Source: Thermodesulfobacteriales bacterium
GTDB taxonomy: Bacteria > Desulfobacterota_D > UBA1144 > Nemesobacterales > UBA2774
Direction of reading: 5' to 3'
Assembly: GCA_004525335.1 (NCBI GenBank)
Contig: SPCL01000095.1
Coordinates: 1-7,876, forward strand
Length of the DNA stretch: 7,876 nt
This document shows positions 1 to 7,292 of the stretch, piece by piece. The notes beneath the pieces were generated by a model that worked only from the letters and a program-made list of their open reading frames with translations, had not been told where the DNA came from and made no database searches. Within the stretch, counting starts at the first letter, position 1; each line of letters begins with the position of its first letter. Position numbers and translations under genes: made by a program.

Positions 1-695
1 GAACAGTATTTGCTTCTGTATGCATTATTGTAGGTGTCACATCAATTGTGGGATACCTGACAATAAAAAAAATGGGTTTGCCTATTAAGGTTTATTTATC
101 ACCAGTACTATTTGCAAACACTGGAAATATGGGCTTGCCGCTAATTCTATTCGCATTTGGTGAAACAGGATTCAATATTGGAATACTCTATATGGTTTCT
201 ACTACAGTTCTGCACTACACAGTCGGTATTTCGATACTAAACTATGAGAAAAGTCCGCTTGAAATATTTAAACTTCCCCTAATCTATTCAGCAGTAGCAG
301 GCGTTCTGCTTAGCGTAACTGAAGTTCAAATGCCGACTTCTTTATTCAGAGCCGTGGACCTGCTAGGAGAAGCAAGCATACCCACTATGATATTTGCCCT
401 GGGGTATAAACTATCGGAAGTAAGATTTAATCATGTAGGAAGGTCTTTTTTATTCGGCAGTATGCGGGTATTAGTTGGCGTAATGGCTGGAGTGCTTGTA
501 GTTTGGCTATTTAAACTAGAGGGAATCGTAGCTCAAGTTGTGATTTTACAATCCGCTATGCCGCCCGCAGTTTTCAACTTTGTACTTGCGGAAAAGTATA
601 ATCAGGATTCCAAAACTGTGGCATCTATAATTTTGGCTGGAACTATATTATCAATTATCACAACCCCTATAATTTTAGCTTTTCTAATGAAGTAG
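1..695 (+). CDS. AEC-family (auxin efflux carrier-type) permease, 5'-truncated
   Basis: This is the C-terminal 230 or so residues of an inner-membrane secondary transporter of the AEC family (Mem_trans type). The frame is open from base 3, so the gene begins upstream of the window. The GTG at 48 is internal, not a start. The family signature NTGNMGLPL followed by FGETGF and a long hydrophobic helix is encoded around bases 117-210. The C-terminal signature SAMPPAVFNFVLAEKY (around 554-600) and a final hydrophobic helix ending in PIILAFLMK are also typical. Full family members are about 300-320 residues, so roughly 70-90 residues are missing. Characterised relatives move organic acids such as malate, or auxin in plants, but substrate cannot be read from sequence. 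The gene converges on the next one with 7 bases between stops. The family assignment is secure; the substrate is unknown. Confidence 0.88.
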   Translation, partial: TVFASVCIIVGVTSIVGYLTIKKMGLPIKVYLSPVLFANTGNMGLPLILFAFGETGFNIGILYMVSTTVLHYTVGISILNYEKSPLEIFKLPLIYSAVAGVLLSVTEVQMPTSLFRAVDLLGEASIPTMIFALGYKLSEVRFNHVGRSFLFGSMRVLVGVMAGVLVVWLFKLEGIVAQVVILQSAMPPAVFNFVLAEKYNQDSKTVASIILAGTILSIITTPIILAFLMK

Positions 696-725
696 AATGG
701 AGCTAATCCAGACAATCTACTTTTA
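690..725 (+). terminator. weak candidate terminator hairpin between convergent genes
   Basis: Inverted repeat AAGTAGA (690-696) and TCTACTT (716-722) flank an inner 4-bp stem TGGA/TCCA (698-701 and 707-710) with a 5-base loop. The descending arm runs into TTTT, then ATAATA. It spans the permease stop codon and the end of the minus-strand gene, where a terminator would be expected. The stem is AT-rich, has an asymmetric internal loop, and the T-tract is short, so intrinsic termination is only a possibility. On the minus strand no T-run follows, so any effect would favour the plus-strand gene. Confidence 0.3.
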
Positions 726-1677
726 TAATAGGAGCCTCAAACCAGTGGAACTCCGTGTTATACAAAAAACTCTGACCACTTGGTAAATATGTAATACTTT
801 CCTGCTGTGGTAAGGATCTAAGTTCGATTACATTATAATCCTGCCCTTCTTTTAACTGGCTTGTCGGTTTTATATGTTGCTTGGAAAAATCTATATTAAA
901 TTCAATAGCGTTCTCGTATGTTAAAATGATAAAACTTTTACCGTCAGGGGCAATATCAAATGCTGAAACAACCTGGCCGTAGGCAGTGCCTGAAGGGTTT
1001 AGCAGTCGTAAATCTATTTCCCCTATATAATCCAACATTTTTAATTTATTTGCTTCATCTTGCCATTTTTGAGCAGATAACTTATATATTTTTGCAGGAT
1101 ACGCCTCTAAATCTTTGAGGTTTTCTTCTTTTGTTATTATATATATGTCGCCGTTAGGATGTACTGCCATACCTTCGGCATTATGCGGACCATCGGGATA
1201 CTTAACCTTTATTCTCTTAAGAGGTTTTACAAAAGTCCCGTATTGCTCTAATTCCGGAACTATTACAATCTCCACATAATCTTTTGTGACCCTATTGTCA
1301 CCGATGTCACCGATGAATAAACATGTTTTATCAAAACATTTTCCCACACTAATATCTTCAAAATCTAATTTTTTAGAAGATTCACCCTCTACTCTGATTT
1401 TTTGTGTTTTATCACCTTTGATATCAGAGATATAGAAAAAATTTCCTCCGCCTGAATCGTTTATATGATAGAGCCTGCCAGTATAGTTTCTGGATGCCTG
1501 AAGACCACTTGCTTCATTGATTAGATTATGATCCAGCACACCTATTTTTTGTCCTTCTCCCCATTTGCCGCATAGCTCAGCAACACTCATTTCTGCTAAA
1601 AAGAAAAACGAGATTAGAGCAAAGGATAAAACGAAACAGTAGAGAATTATTTTAGGTTTATTGAATTCAATCATCAT
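703..1677 (-). CDS. exported or membrane-anchored beta-propeller-like protein of unknown function
   Basis: A 324-residue protein with a hydrophobic N-terminal segment (about residues 9-30) after a short basic stretch, consistent with a signal peptide or membrane anchor, so it probably acts outside the inner membrane. The rest looks like a beta-propeller with acidic turn motifs: NEASGL (54-59), NDSGG (73-77), DFEDIS (105-110), GDIGDN (123-128), YPDGPHNAEGM (160-170), then DIAPDGKSFIILTY (241-254) and QESITYLPSGQSFLYNTE (292-309). This order resembles a widespread uncharacterised family in which an E-x-SGL turn, NDSG, an (D/N)xED turn and GDIGDN recur; some distant relatives are labelled phytase-like or SMP-30-like. 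The acidic clusters could bind metal, which is inference. Cysteines at 36, 114, 119 and 322 could form disulfides after export. A Shine-Dalgarno-like GTGAG (minus strand, 1687-1683) lies 5 bases before the ATG; a second ATG follows immediately. The gene is divergent from aroA and convergent with the permease, so it stands alone. No enzymatic function can be assigned. Confidence 0.8.
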   Translation of the reverse strand: MMIEFNKPKIILYCFVLSFALISFFFLAEMSVAELCGKWGEGQKIGVLDHNLINEASGLQASRNYTGRLYHINDSGGGNFFYISDIKGDKTQKIRVEGESSKKLDFEDISVGKCFDKTCLFIGDIGDNRVTKDYVEIVIVPELEQYGTFVKPLKRIKVKYPDGPHNAEGMAVHPNGDIYIITKEENLKDLEAYPAKIYKLSAQKWQDEANKLKMLDYIGEIDLRLLNPSGTAYGQVVSAFDIAPDGKSFIILTYENAIEFNIDFSKQHIKPTSQLKEGQDYNVIELRSLPQQESITYLPSGQSFLYNTEFHWFEAPIIKVDCLD

Positions 1678-1767
1678 AATTTCTCACTAGATTATAACCA
1701 ATATGATTTTACCTACGATAAATATCAGGCAGAATATCCACAAAAGTATATTATCAAATTTGAAGAT
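1678..1767. promoter_or_regulatory. divergent spacer between the propeller gene and aroA
   Basis: These 90 bases must hold the promoters of both flanking genes unless aroA is read from elsewhere. On the minus strand a perfect TATAAT (1696-1691) lies 13 bases before the start of the propeller gene, but no good -35 is seen 16-18 bases away. On the plus strand TATATT (1747-1752) or TATTAT (1749-1754) could serve aroA, again without a convincing -35. No clear operator repeat is visible. The exact promoter positions are uncertain. Confidence 0.35.
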
Positions 1768-3057
1768 ATGTCTAATAGAATAATAATAGGAAGTTCCAAA
1801 GCGCTCAAAGGAGAAATTACTCCACCTGGGGATAAGTCTATATCCCATAGATCCCTCATGCTGGGTTCACTTGCAACTGGGACTACTTTAGTGAGGGATT
1901 TTTTAATATCCGATGATACCCTAACTACCGCAAATGCAATGCGGGCGCTTGGCGCTTCAATTGAAATTAATGGAACCCAGGTCTTAGTTAAAGGAAATGG
2001 TCTCCATGGTCTTAAAGAACCAGATCAAATTATAGATTGCGGCAACTCAGGCACAACGACAAGGCTTTTAATCGGCTTATTAAGCCCGCAACAATTTACA
2101 ACAACCCTTACAGGGGATAAATATCTCCAAGCCAGGCCAATGAAAAGGGTTGTCAGCCCACTTGCACAAATGGGCGCTAAAATTAACGGCAACGAAGAAG
2201 GCAATAAACTTCCTCTCACAATCATTGGAAGTAATCTCAAAGGCATTAGTTATGAGCTACCGGTAGCTAGCGCTCAGGTAAAATCGGCAATACTTATTGC
2301 CGGACTCTACGCTGAAGGCGAAACAGAAGTTATTGAACCAGAGCCCTCAAGAGACCATACCGAACGGATGCTCGCTTATCTCGGTGTTCCTATAAAGAAA
2401 AAGGGTCATAGCATAAAAATTAATAAGGTTTCCAAAATTAACCCTGGAGAAATTATAGTGCCATCCGATATATCCTCCGCAGCTTTCTTTATAGTTGCAG
2501 CTCTTATCACCCCCGGCTCTGAAGTTCTTATAAAAAACGTGGGAATTAATCCGCTAAGAACTGGAATAATCGATATTTTAAAAAATATGGGTGGAGACAT
2601 TGAGATCATAAATGAAAGGGATGTGAATGGAGAGCCGATCGGAGACATACTCACTCGCTCAAGCAATTTGCATGCTACAGAGATCAGTGGAGATGTAATA
2701 CCAAAAGCAATTGATGAACTGCCGTTGGTTGCAGTTGCAGCATCCTTTGCAGAGGGAGAAACTTTAATAAAAGATGCTAAGGAGCTTAGAGTAAAAGAGA
2801 CTGACAGGATTCATGCTATGGCTACTGAGCTTGGCAAATTAGGGGCCGAAGTAGAAGAATTTGAAGACGGCATGTCAATCATTGGAACTCAAGCACTGAC
2901 GGGGGCTACATGCTCAAGCTGGGGAGACCATAGAATAGCAATGTCGATCGCAATTGCCGCCCTTCGAGCAAAAGGAGAGACAGAGATAATTGATGCCGAC
3001 TGCGTTTCTGTATCTTATCCAGGCTTTTTTGAAGTAATAGATGAACTCCGCCAATAA
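1768..3057 (+). CDS. aroA: 3-phosphoshikimate 1-carboxyvinyltransferase (EPSP synthase)
   Basis: Sixth step of the shikimate pathway: joins phosphoenolpyruvate and shikimate 3-phosphate to give EPSP in the cytosol. The 429-residue length fits the family. Visible motifs in order: PPGDKSISHR (19-28, catalytic Lys23), GNSGTTTR (92-99, PEP-binding loop), QARPM (121-125), ASAQVKSA (167-174), RDHTER (195-200), AIDELP (314-319, with Asp316 at the catalytic-base position), KETDR (343-347) and GDHRIAMS (386-393). The SAQVK and RDHTE motifs and the GNSGTT loop resemble the class II-type enzymes of Gram-positives and others more than the E. coli type; NPLRTG (261-266) stands where class II enzymes often have NxTR. 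The reading frame is open upstream to base 1630 but holds no ATG, GTG or TTG, so ATG 1768 is the only standard start; it has only a weak GAAG in front. First gene of the plus-strand run, 35 bases before cmk. Confidence 0.97.
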   Translation: MSNRIIIGSSKALKGEITPPGDKSISHRSLMLGSLATGTTLVRDFLISDDTLTTANAMRALGASIEINGTQVLVKGNGLHGLKEPDQIIDCGNSGTTTRLLIGLLSPQQFTTTLTGDKYLQARPMKRVVSPLAQMGAKINGNEEGNKLPLTIIGSNLKGISYELPVASAQVKSAILIAGLYAEGETEVIEPEPSRDHTERMLAYLGVPIKKKGHSIKINKVSKINPGEIIVPSDISSAAFFIVAALITPGSEVLIKNVGINPLRTGIIDILKNMGGDIEIINERDVNGEPIGDILTRSSNLHATEISGDVIPKAIDELPLVAVAASFAEGETLIKDAKELRVKETDRIHAMATELGKLGAEVEEFEDGMSIIGTQALTGATCSSWGDHRIAMSIAIAALRAKGETEIIDADCVSVSYPGFFEVIDELRQ

Positions 3058-3092
3058 ATAAATTATCCTATTGTAGTAAGTCTAGAAACAAA

Positions 3093-3767
3093 ATGAACCA
3101 AGGTCTAATAATAACAATTGACGGCCCCTCAGGGGTCGGAAAAGGCACAGTAGCTAAATCAGTTGCTAAAGAACTGGCGCTCGCTTATTTAGACACAGGA
3201 GCTATGTATAGAGCCGTTGCGCTTCAAGTAAAAAGAAATCCTATAAACATAGATAACGACACAGAGCTTTTATCTTTATTAAACAATACTGAAATTGGAA
3301 TAGTGAATAACCAGGATAATGTGCTTGTGATTACACTGAATAATGAAGATATTACCGATAAAATTAGATCGCCCGAGATCTCGCGTATCTCCTCCGATGT
3401 GGCAACCAAGAGATTAGTTAGAAAAAAACTTGTTGAATTACAGAGGGAAATTGGATTAAACGGTAATATTGTAGTTGAGGGAAGGGATATGGGAACTTAT
3501 GTATTTCCAGAAGCAACATTTAAGTTTTATTTAGATGCTACACTTGAAGAAAGAGCCCTCAGGAGAAGAAAGCAATTAATGGAAAATAACATTAATATTG
3601 ACCTAGACAATATGACAAAAGAGATAGAATTAAGGGATAAACAGGACAAAGGGCGTCTAGAATCTCCCTTGCATCCGGCCCCGAATGCAGTAATAATAGA
3701 TACTACAAATCTTAATGCCGACGAAGTTACAAACAGAATTATTACAGAAGTTAAGGTGAGTAAATAA
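3093..3767 (+). CDS. cmk: cytidylate (CMP/dCMP) kinase
   Basis: Cytosolic NMP kinase that phosphorylates CMP and dCMP with ATP, recycling CMP from RNA and lipid turnover. At 224 residues it has the normal bacterial length. The P-loop GPSGVGKGT is at 11-19, the nucleotide-binding DTGAMYRAV at 34-42, the EGRDMGTYVFP segment at 129-139, the basic lid RALRRR at 154-159, and the C-terminal signature RDKQDKGRLESPL at 181-193, followed by PNAVIIDTT (197-205). All key elements are intact. The ATG start places the P-loop at the usual distance from the N-terminus; only a poor Shine-Dalgarno is seen, so translation may depend on readthrough from aroA, which ends 35 bases upstream. The aroA-cmk-rpsA order is conserved across many bacteria, supporting an operon. 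Confidence 0.97.
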   Translation: MNQGLIITIDGPSGVGKGTVAKSVAKELALAYLDTGAMYRAVALQVKRNPINIDNDTELLSLLNNTEIGIVNNQDNVLVITLNNEDITDKIRSPEISRISSDVATKRLVRKKLVELQREIGLNGNIVVEGRDMGTYVFPEATFKFYLDATLEERALRRRKQLMENNINIDLDNMTKEIELRDKQDKGRLESPLHPAPNAVIIDTTNLNADEVTNRIITEVKVSK

Positions 3768-3849
3768 AACCTACACCAGCTAATTCTAATTCTAACAATG
3801 GAAATCGACCGGTAAATTTGATCACATCAAAATAATAGAAGGCAGGACT
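3768..3849 (+). promoter_or_regulatory. rpsA leader with short inverted repeat and Shine-Dalgarno
   Basis: The 82-base gap before rpsA is the second-largest in the co-directional run. It contains a perfect 6-bp inverted repeat, TTTGAT-CAC-ATCAAA (3817-3831), ending 18 bases before the rpsA ATG, then a purine-rich AGAAGG (3837-3842) with AGGA (3845-3848) that serves as ribosome binding site. A tandem TAATTC occurs at 3781-3792. Ribosomal protein S1 is autoregulated through its mRNA leader in E. coli; whether this repeat has such a role here is inference. No strong promoter is evident. Confidence 0.35.
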
Positions 3850-5541
3850 ATGGTAGAAGAGAAAAATTTTGCAGAACTAATTGATGAAAGTATGAATGCG
3901 CCCGAACAGGGGAAATTGTTGACAGGGGTAGTGGTCCACCTGGACAAGGACGACGTATTTATTGATTTTGGCTCAAAAACTGAAGGCGTTGCACCTACGG
4001 AAGAATTCTTGGGAAAAAGTGGAGAGCTTGAAGTAAAGATTGGCGACGAAGTAGAAGTTATTTTGGAAAGATATGACCACGGACTACCCAGGCTATCAAG
4101 AAGAAAAGCTGGGATACTTCAAGAAAATAAAGCAATACAAGAAAAATTCGATAGTGGAGAGTTAATAGAAGCAAGAATTCTTCAAAAGGTAAAAGGTGGT
4201 TTTATAGCTGATATTGGTGAGAAGTCAGAAATCAGAGCTTTTCTACCGGCTTCGCAGTTAGATATCCGGCCACAATCAGACCTTGATAAATTTATAGGCG
4301 AAAAGCTTGAAGTAAGAATAATCAAGTTTACTAATAGTGATATCGTAATCTCAAGAAGAGCATTCTTAGAAGAACAAAGAGAGACTTTGAAAAAGGAGAC
4401 CCTGTCCAAACTTGAAGAGGGTATGGAAATTCAAGGAAAGGTTGTAAATATTATTAACCAAGGAGCATTTGTCGACTTGGGAGGATTGGAAGGATTTATT
4501 CCAATAAGTGAGCTTTCTTGGGGTAGGATTAACCACCCGAGCGATGTTATCTCAGCAGAGCAAGAAATAAACACAAAAATATTGAGCATACAGGGTGAGC
4601 AAAAAGTAACCCTAAGTCTTAAGGCATTAACTCCAGACCCCTGGGATTCGGTAAGCCAAAAATATCAGCCGGGGAATCAAGTTAAAGGTAAAGTAGCTTC
4701 TTTGATGGATTTCGGAGTTTTCGTTCAGCTTGAACCTGGAATAGAAGGCCTTGTTCATGTCTCAGAGATAACTTGGACAAAGAGTTTTAGACACCCTAAA
4801 GAAGTGGTTGAGTCCGGAAATATGGTTGATGTAATAGTTATTGATGTTAATCAGGGGAATAGGCGGATTTCACTAAGCCTAAAACAAATTGAGCCTAGCC
4901 CTTGGCAGCTCTTTAAAAAGGAAAATCCTCCGAAATCAGTATTAAAAGGAACAATCCGAAATGTTACTGATAGAGGTATTTTTGTAGAAGTTGCAGATAA
5001 TATTGTGGGACTTGTAAGACCAGACAATATTTCTTGGGCAGGGAAAGTTAACCCTGAAGAAACTTATAAAAAAGGCGATGAAATAGATGTTGTAGTTTTA
5101 AACGTCGATGAAAAAAACGAAAGGGTCGGCCTCGGTGTAAAACAGCTGAGCGGTGATCCTTGGGAAAACGCACAAAAGAAATACAAACAAGGACAATCCG
5201 CTGTTACTGGTAAAGTTAAAGAAGTTAAGGACAGAGGGGTTGTTATAGAGCTCGATGACAATATCGAAGGATATATTAGAGCAAATGAGCTTGGCCAGGA
5301 TAAAGATGACACTGACGCGGTCAAGAAAATCGACCCGGGTGATGAAATTACTGCTCAGGTAGTTGGTTTTGATAGAAGAAACAGACAATTGAATTTAAGC
5401 GTAAAGAGACTTACTCAGAAACTTGAAAAAGAGAGAGTCTCCAACTTCAATTCTTCTCAGGCAGAGCCGAGTGCTACACTTGGTGATCTTCTTGGTGAAA
5501 AACTCAAAACAATTAGCACTGATGAGGGAGCCAAGAAGTGA
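3850..5541 (+). CDS. rpsA: 30S ribosomal protein S1, six S1 domains
   Basis: RNA-binding protein of the small ribosomal subunit that captures and unfolds mRNA during initiation. The 563 residues hold six S1 (OB-fold) domains at about 21-88, 104-171, 190-259, 275-346, 362-433 and 448-521. Domains 1 and 2 are divergent, as usual for the ribosome-docking half. Domains 3 to 6 show the canonical pattern: GAFVDLGGLEGFIPISELSW (205-224), GVFVQLEPGIEGLVHVSEI (289-307), GIFVEVADNIVGLVRPDNIS (376-395), and GVVIELDDNIEGYI (463-476). Inter-domain (D/S)PW motifs recur at 263-265, 350-352 and 436-438. The tail ends in a TLGDLLGEKL segment (543-552). Length and domain count match the proteobacterial form rather than the four-domain form of many Gram-positives. 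Its stop codon overlaps the sppA start, so the two are likely cotranslated. Confidence 0.97.
   Translation: MVEEKNFAELIDESMNAPEQGKLLTGVVVHLDKDDVFIDFGSKTEGVAPTEEFLGKSGELEVKIGDEVEVILERYDHGLPRLSRRKAGILQENKAIQEKFDSGELIEARILQKVKGGFIADIGEKSEIRAFLPASQLDIRPQSDLDKFIGEKLEVRIIKFTNSDIVISRRAFLEEQRETLKKETLSKLEEGMEIQGKVVNIINQGAFVDLGGLEGFIPISELSWGRINHPSDVISAEQEINTKILSIQGEQKVTLSLKALTPDPWDSVSQKYQPGNQVKGKVASLMDFGVFVQLEPGIEGLVHVSEITWTKSFRHPKEVVESGNMVDVIVIDVNQGNRRISLSLKQIEPSPWQLFKKENPPKSVLKGTIRNVTDRGIFVEVADNIVGLVRPDNISWAGKVNPEETYKKGDEIDVVVLNVDEKNERVGLGVKQLSGDPWENAQKKYKQGQSAVTGKVKEVKDRGVVIELDDNIEGYIRANELGQDKDDTDAVKKIDPGDEITAQVVGFDRRNRQLNLSVKRLTQKLEKERVSNFNSSQAEPSATLGDLLGEKLKTISTDEGAKK
5524..5541 (+). promoter_or_regulatory. 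Shine-Dalgarno and GTGA overlap setting the sppA start
   Basis: GAGGGAG (5524-5530) lies 7 bases before GTG 5538, and GTG overlaps the rpsA TGA as GTGA. An in-frame TGA at 5523 excludes any start further upstream, and the hydrophobic signal-anchor begins immediately after the GTG. The arrangement suggests translational coupling of sppA to rpsA. Confidence 0.75.
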
Positions 5542-6419
5542 GGGGATTATTCCTTGCAATAGTCATACTCTTTCTGTTTGTTTTTATATTTCTTGCAGGA
5601 ATCGGAAGCGGGCTGCTGTTATCTGGTGAACACAGCTTTTCTTCGGGAGATAAAGTTGCGGTACTAAGAGTCGAAGATGTAATTATTGATTCGCAAATTT
5701 ATCTTGACAGCATAGAAACTATAACCAAAGACGACAAAGTTAAAGCGCTCGTAGTAAGAATAGATTCCCCTGGTGGCGCTGTGGGCCCCTCACAAGAAAT
5801 ATATAGTGAGCTCAAAGAACTGGGCAAAAAAATGCCCATTATAGCAAGTATAGGTGGTGTTGGAGCTTCCGGAGGTTACTACATTGCATGTTCTGCTGAA
5901 AAGATCTATGCCAACCCCGGAGCAATTACAGGCAGTATTGGCGTCATTGCTCAGTTTGCCAGCTATGAAAAACTACTAAACTGGGCGAAGATAGATGTTG
6001 AGGTAATCAAGAGCGGTAAATATAAAGACGTCGGCTCCGCATTTAGAGAGATGAGTGAAGCGGATAAACAATATATTCAACAGCTCATTGATAACGTTTA
6101 TGCTCAATTCAAAACGGTGGTAGCTACCTCAAGAGGTCTCGACACTAAGCAGATAGATAGTGTTGCAGATGGGAAAATATATACAGGCGAGCAGGCTCTA
6201 AATCTCAAATTAATAGATGAGCTTGGAACAATCAACGATGCTATAGCAGCCGCAGGAAACTTAGGGGGAATAGAGGGCGATCCGGAAGTAATAACTTTCC
6301 CAAAAAAGAAATCCAAGCTGTTTGATTTACTAAACTCAAAAATTGATACGAATATTCTGACAAGTGTCCCGATAAAATCACGTTTTGGACTTTTCTATCT
6401 TGTCGATATAATTAATTGA
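5538..6419 (+). CDS. sppA: signal peptide peptidase SppA, short form
   Basis: Membrane-anchored serine protease (S49 family, Ser-Lys dyad) that degrades signal peptides left in the membrane after secretion. The 293-residue protein starts at GTG. A single N-terminal membrane segment spans about residues 4-27. The protease core includes the substrate-strand motif RIDSPGG (74-80), the nucleophile in GASGGYYIA (109-117, Ser111), TGSIGV (131-136) and the general-base region SGKYKD (159-164, Lys163). The Ser-Lys spacing of 52 residues equals that of the Bacillus short-form enzyme (Ser147 and Lys199), whereas the E. coli enzyme is a double-domain protein of about 600 residues with Lys supplied by the other half. 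The later DGKIYTGEQALNLKLIDELG segment (211-230) is also characteristic. Such short forms assemble as octamers in Bacillus. The gene overlaps rpsA by 4 bases, and the following HIT gene starts 2 bases past its stop. All catalytic parts appear intact. Confidence 0.94.
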   Translation: MRGLFLAIVILFLFVFIFLAGIGSGLLLSGEHSFSSGDKVAVLRVEDVIIDSQIYLDSIETITKDDKVKALVVRIDSPGGAVGPSQEIYSELKELGKKMPIIASIGGVGASGGYYIACSAEKIYANPGAITGSIGVIAQFASYEKLLNWAKIDVEVIKSGKYKDVGSAFREMSEADKQYIQQLIDNVYAQFKTVVATSRGLDTKQIDSVADGKIYTGEQALNLKLIDELGTINDAIAAAGNLGGIEGDPEVITFPKKKSKLFDLLNSKIDTNILTSVPIKSRFGLFYLVDIIN

Positions 6420-6421
6420 AT

Positions 6422-6901
6422 ATGAAAACGCTTTGGGCTCCTTGGAGAATTGAATACATAACCGGGGAAAAAGATAAGGGATGTATTTTTTGTGATAAAC
6501 CCTGTGAAGGAAATGACAAAGAAAACCTTATTCTATTTAAAGGCAAATACAGTTTCATAATTATGAATCGTTATCCTTATTCAAACGGACACCTTATGGC
6601 TGTTCCTTACAAACATACAAGCAATATGTCTGAACTTGACGATAACGAAAGACTTGAGCTAATGAATTTAACAACGAAATGTATTGAAATTTTAAGTATA
6701 ATGAAACCAGACGGCTTTAATATAGGAATGAATTTGGGCAAAGCAGGTGGCGCGGGTATTGATGATCATTTACATTTCCATATAGTTCCTAGATGGAACG
6801 GGGACACCAATTTTATGCCGTTGATTGGAGATGTAAAGATAATGCCTGAGTACTTACACGACACATATAAAACTCTTAGTGAGCAAATAAAAAACAATTG
6901 A
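6422..6901 (+). CDS. HIT-family nucleotide hydrolase/transferase, Ap4A-phosphorylase-like
   Basis: A 159-residue histidine-triad protein, probably cytosolic, acting on dinucleoside polyphosphates or related nucleotides. The triad HLHFHIVPRW occupies 116-125 in this numbering, the middle His118 being the expected nucleophile. The N-terminal LWAPWRIEYI and the CIFC pair (Cys21, Cys24) mark the subgroup that includes the mycobacterial Ap4A phosphorylase, where cysteines help bind zinc. Other typical segments are NRYPYSNGHLMAVPYKH and GFNIGMNLGKAGGAGIDDH. Start choice: ATG 6422 gives the N-terminus MKTLWAPWR usual for this subgroup. An in-frame TTG at 6416 overlaps the sppA stop and would add two residues. 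There is no clear Shine-Dalgarno, so initiation probably relies on coupling to sppA. Exact substrate and whether it is phosphorylase or hydrolase remain unproven. Confidence 0.9.
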   Translation: MKTLWAPWRIEYITGEKDKGCIFCDKPCEGNDKENLILFKGKYSFIIMNRYPYSNGHLMAVPYKHTSNMSELDDNERLELMNLTTKCIEILSIMKPDGFNIGMNLGKAGGAGIDDHLHFHIVPRWNGDTNFMPLIGDVKIMPEYLHDTYKTLSEQIKNN

Positions 6902-6908
6902 GAGGTGA
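6901..6908 (+). promoter_or_regulatory. Shine-Dalgarno of the lapA-like gene
   Basis: AGAGGTGA begins on the last base of the HIT stop codon and ends 3 bases before ATG 6912, with the GAGG core 6 bases away. It fixes the start of the lapA-like gene and points to operon expression with the HIT gene. Confidence 0.7.
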
Positions 6909-6911
6909 GCA

Positions 6912-7292
6912 ATGAGATTCATAAGATTAATAATAATAGTTTTGATTATAGTATTTTTCGCAATTATCTACACACAGAACCTTGAAGTATTCACACATTC
7001 TTTTCAGCTTCAGATGGATTTAAACCTATACATGGTTGGTCCTTATATTACTAAGAACATAGTGCTCATACTGTCTGCTTTTGTATTAGGTGTCGTTGTT
7101 GCGCTCATTTTCGGCGCTCTTCAGGCTATATCATCTAGCTCTGATTCGAGACAAAAAAGTAGAAAAATAAAAGAGCTTGAAGCCAAAGTAAATGAGTTAT
7201 TGCAGAATCCTCAAACTCTTATCGAAGCCCCTGCACTGGAGAGCTCAAGTTCTTCTAGTTCCGACTCAAGTCCTTTTTCTCCGCCGTCTTAA
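6912..7292 (+). CDS. LapA-domain (DUF1049) small inner-membrane protein
   Basis: A 126-residue membrane protein with the layout of the LapA / DUF1049 family: first membrane helix at 3-20, followed by the TQN motif (21-23), a short periplasmic loop, a second helix at about 49-71, then a charged cytoplasmic coiled-coil stretch (about 80-98, KSRKIKELEAKVNELL). In E. coli, LapA with LapB regulates LPS assembly through LpxC turnover. Members elsewhere are mostly uncharacterised, so that role is not claimed here. The last 17 residues (110-126) are a low-complexity tail of serine, aspartate and proline, beyond the conserved region and probably disordered. Ten bases separate it from the HIT gene, with a good Shine-Dalgarno between. 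No lapB-like gene follows in this window. Confidence 0.82.
   Translation: MRFIRLIIIVLIIVFFAIIYTQNLEVFTHSFQLQMDLNLYMVGPYITKNIVLILSAFVLGVVVALIFGALQAISSSSDSRQKSRKIKELEAKVNELLQNPQTLIEAPALESSSSSSSDSSPFSPPS

Noticed and set aside
1630..1767. N-terminal extension of aroA
   Set aside because: The frame is open but has no ATG, GTG or TTG, overlaps the start of the divergent gene, and AroA already has a normal N-terminus from ATG 1768.
3798..3815. Five-codon leader peptide (MEIDR) before rpsA
   Set aside because: No Shine-Dalgarno, no regulatory codon run, and such mini-frames occur by chance.
3817..3831. FNR-type operator upstream of rpsA
   Set aside because: The half-sites TTGAT and ATCAA match, but the spacer is 3 bases instead of the required 4, and no promoter is evident around it.
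5064..5388. Minus-strand open frames opposite rpsA
   Set aside because: Serine- and phenylalanine-rich translations are the usual antisense shadow of a lysine- and glutamate-rich S1 gene.
4459..5412. Tandem DNA repeat or duplication within rpsA
   Set aside because: The repetition is at protein level, from S1 domains 3 to 6; it is the normal architecture of the family.
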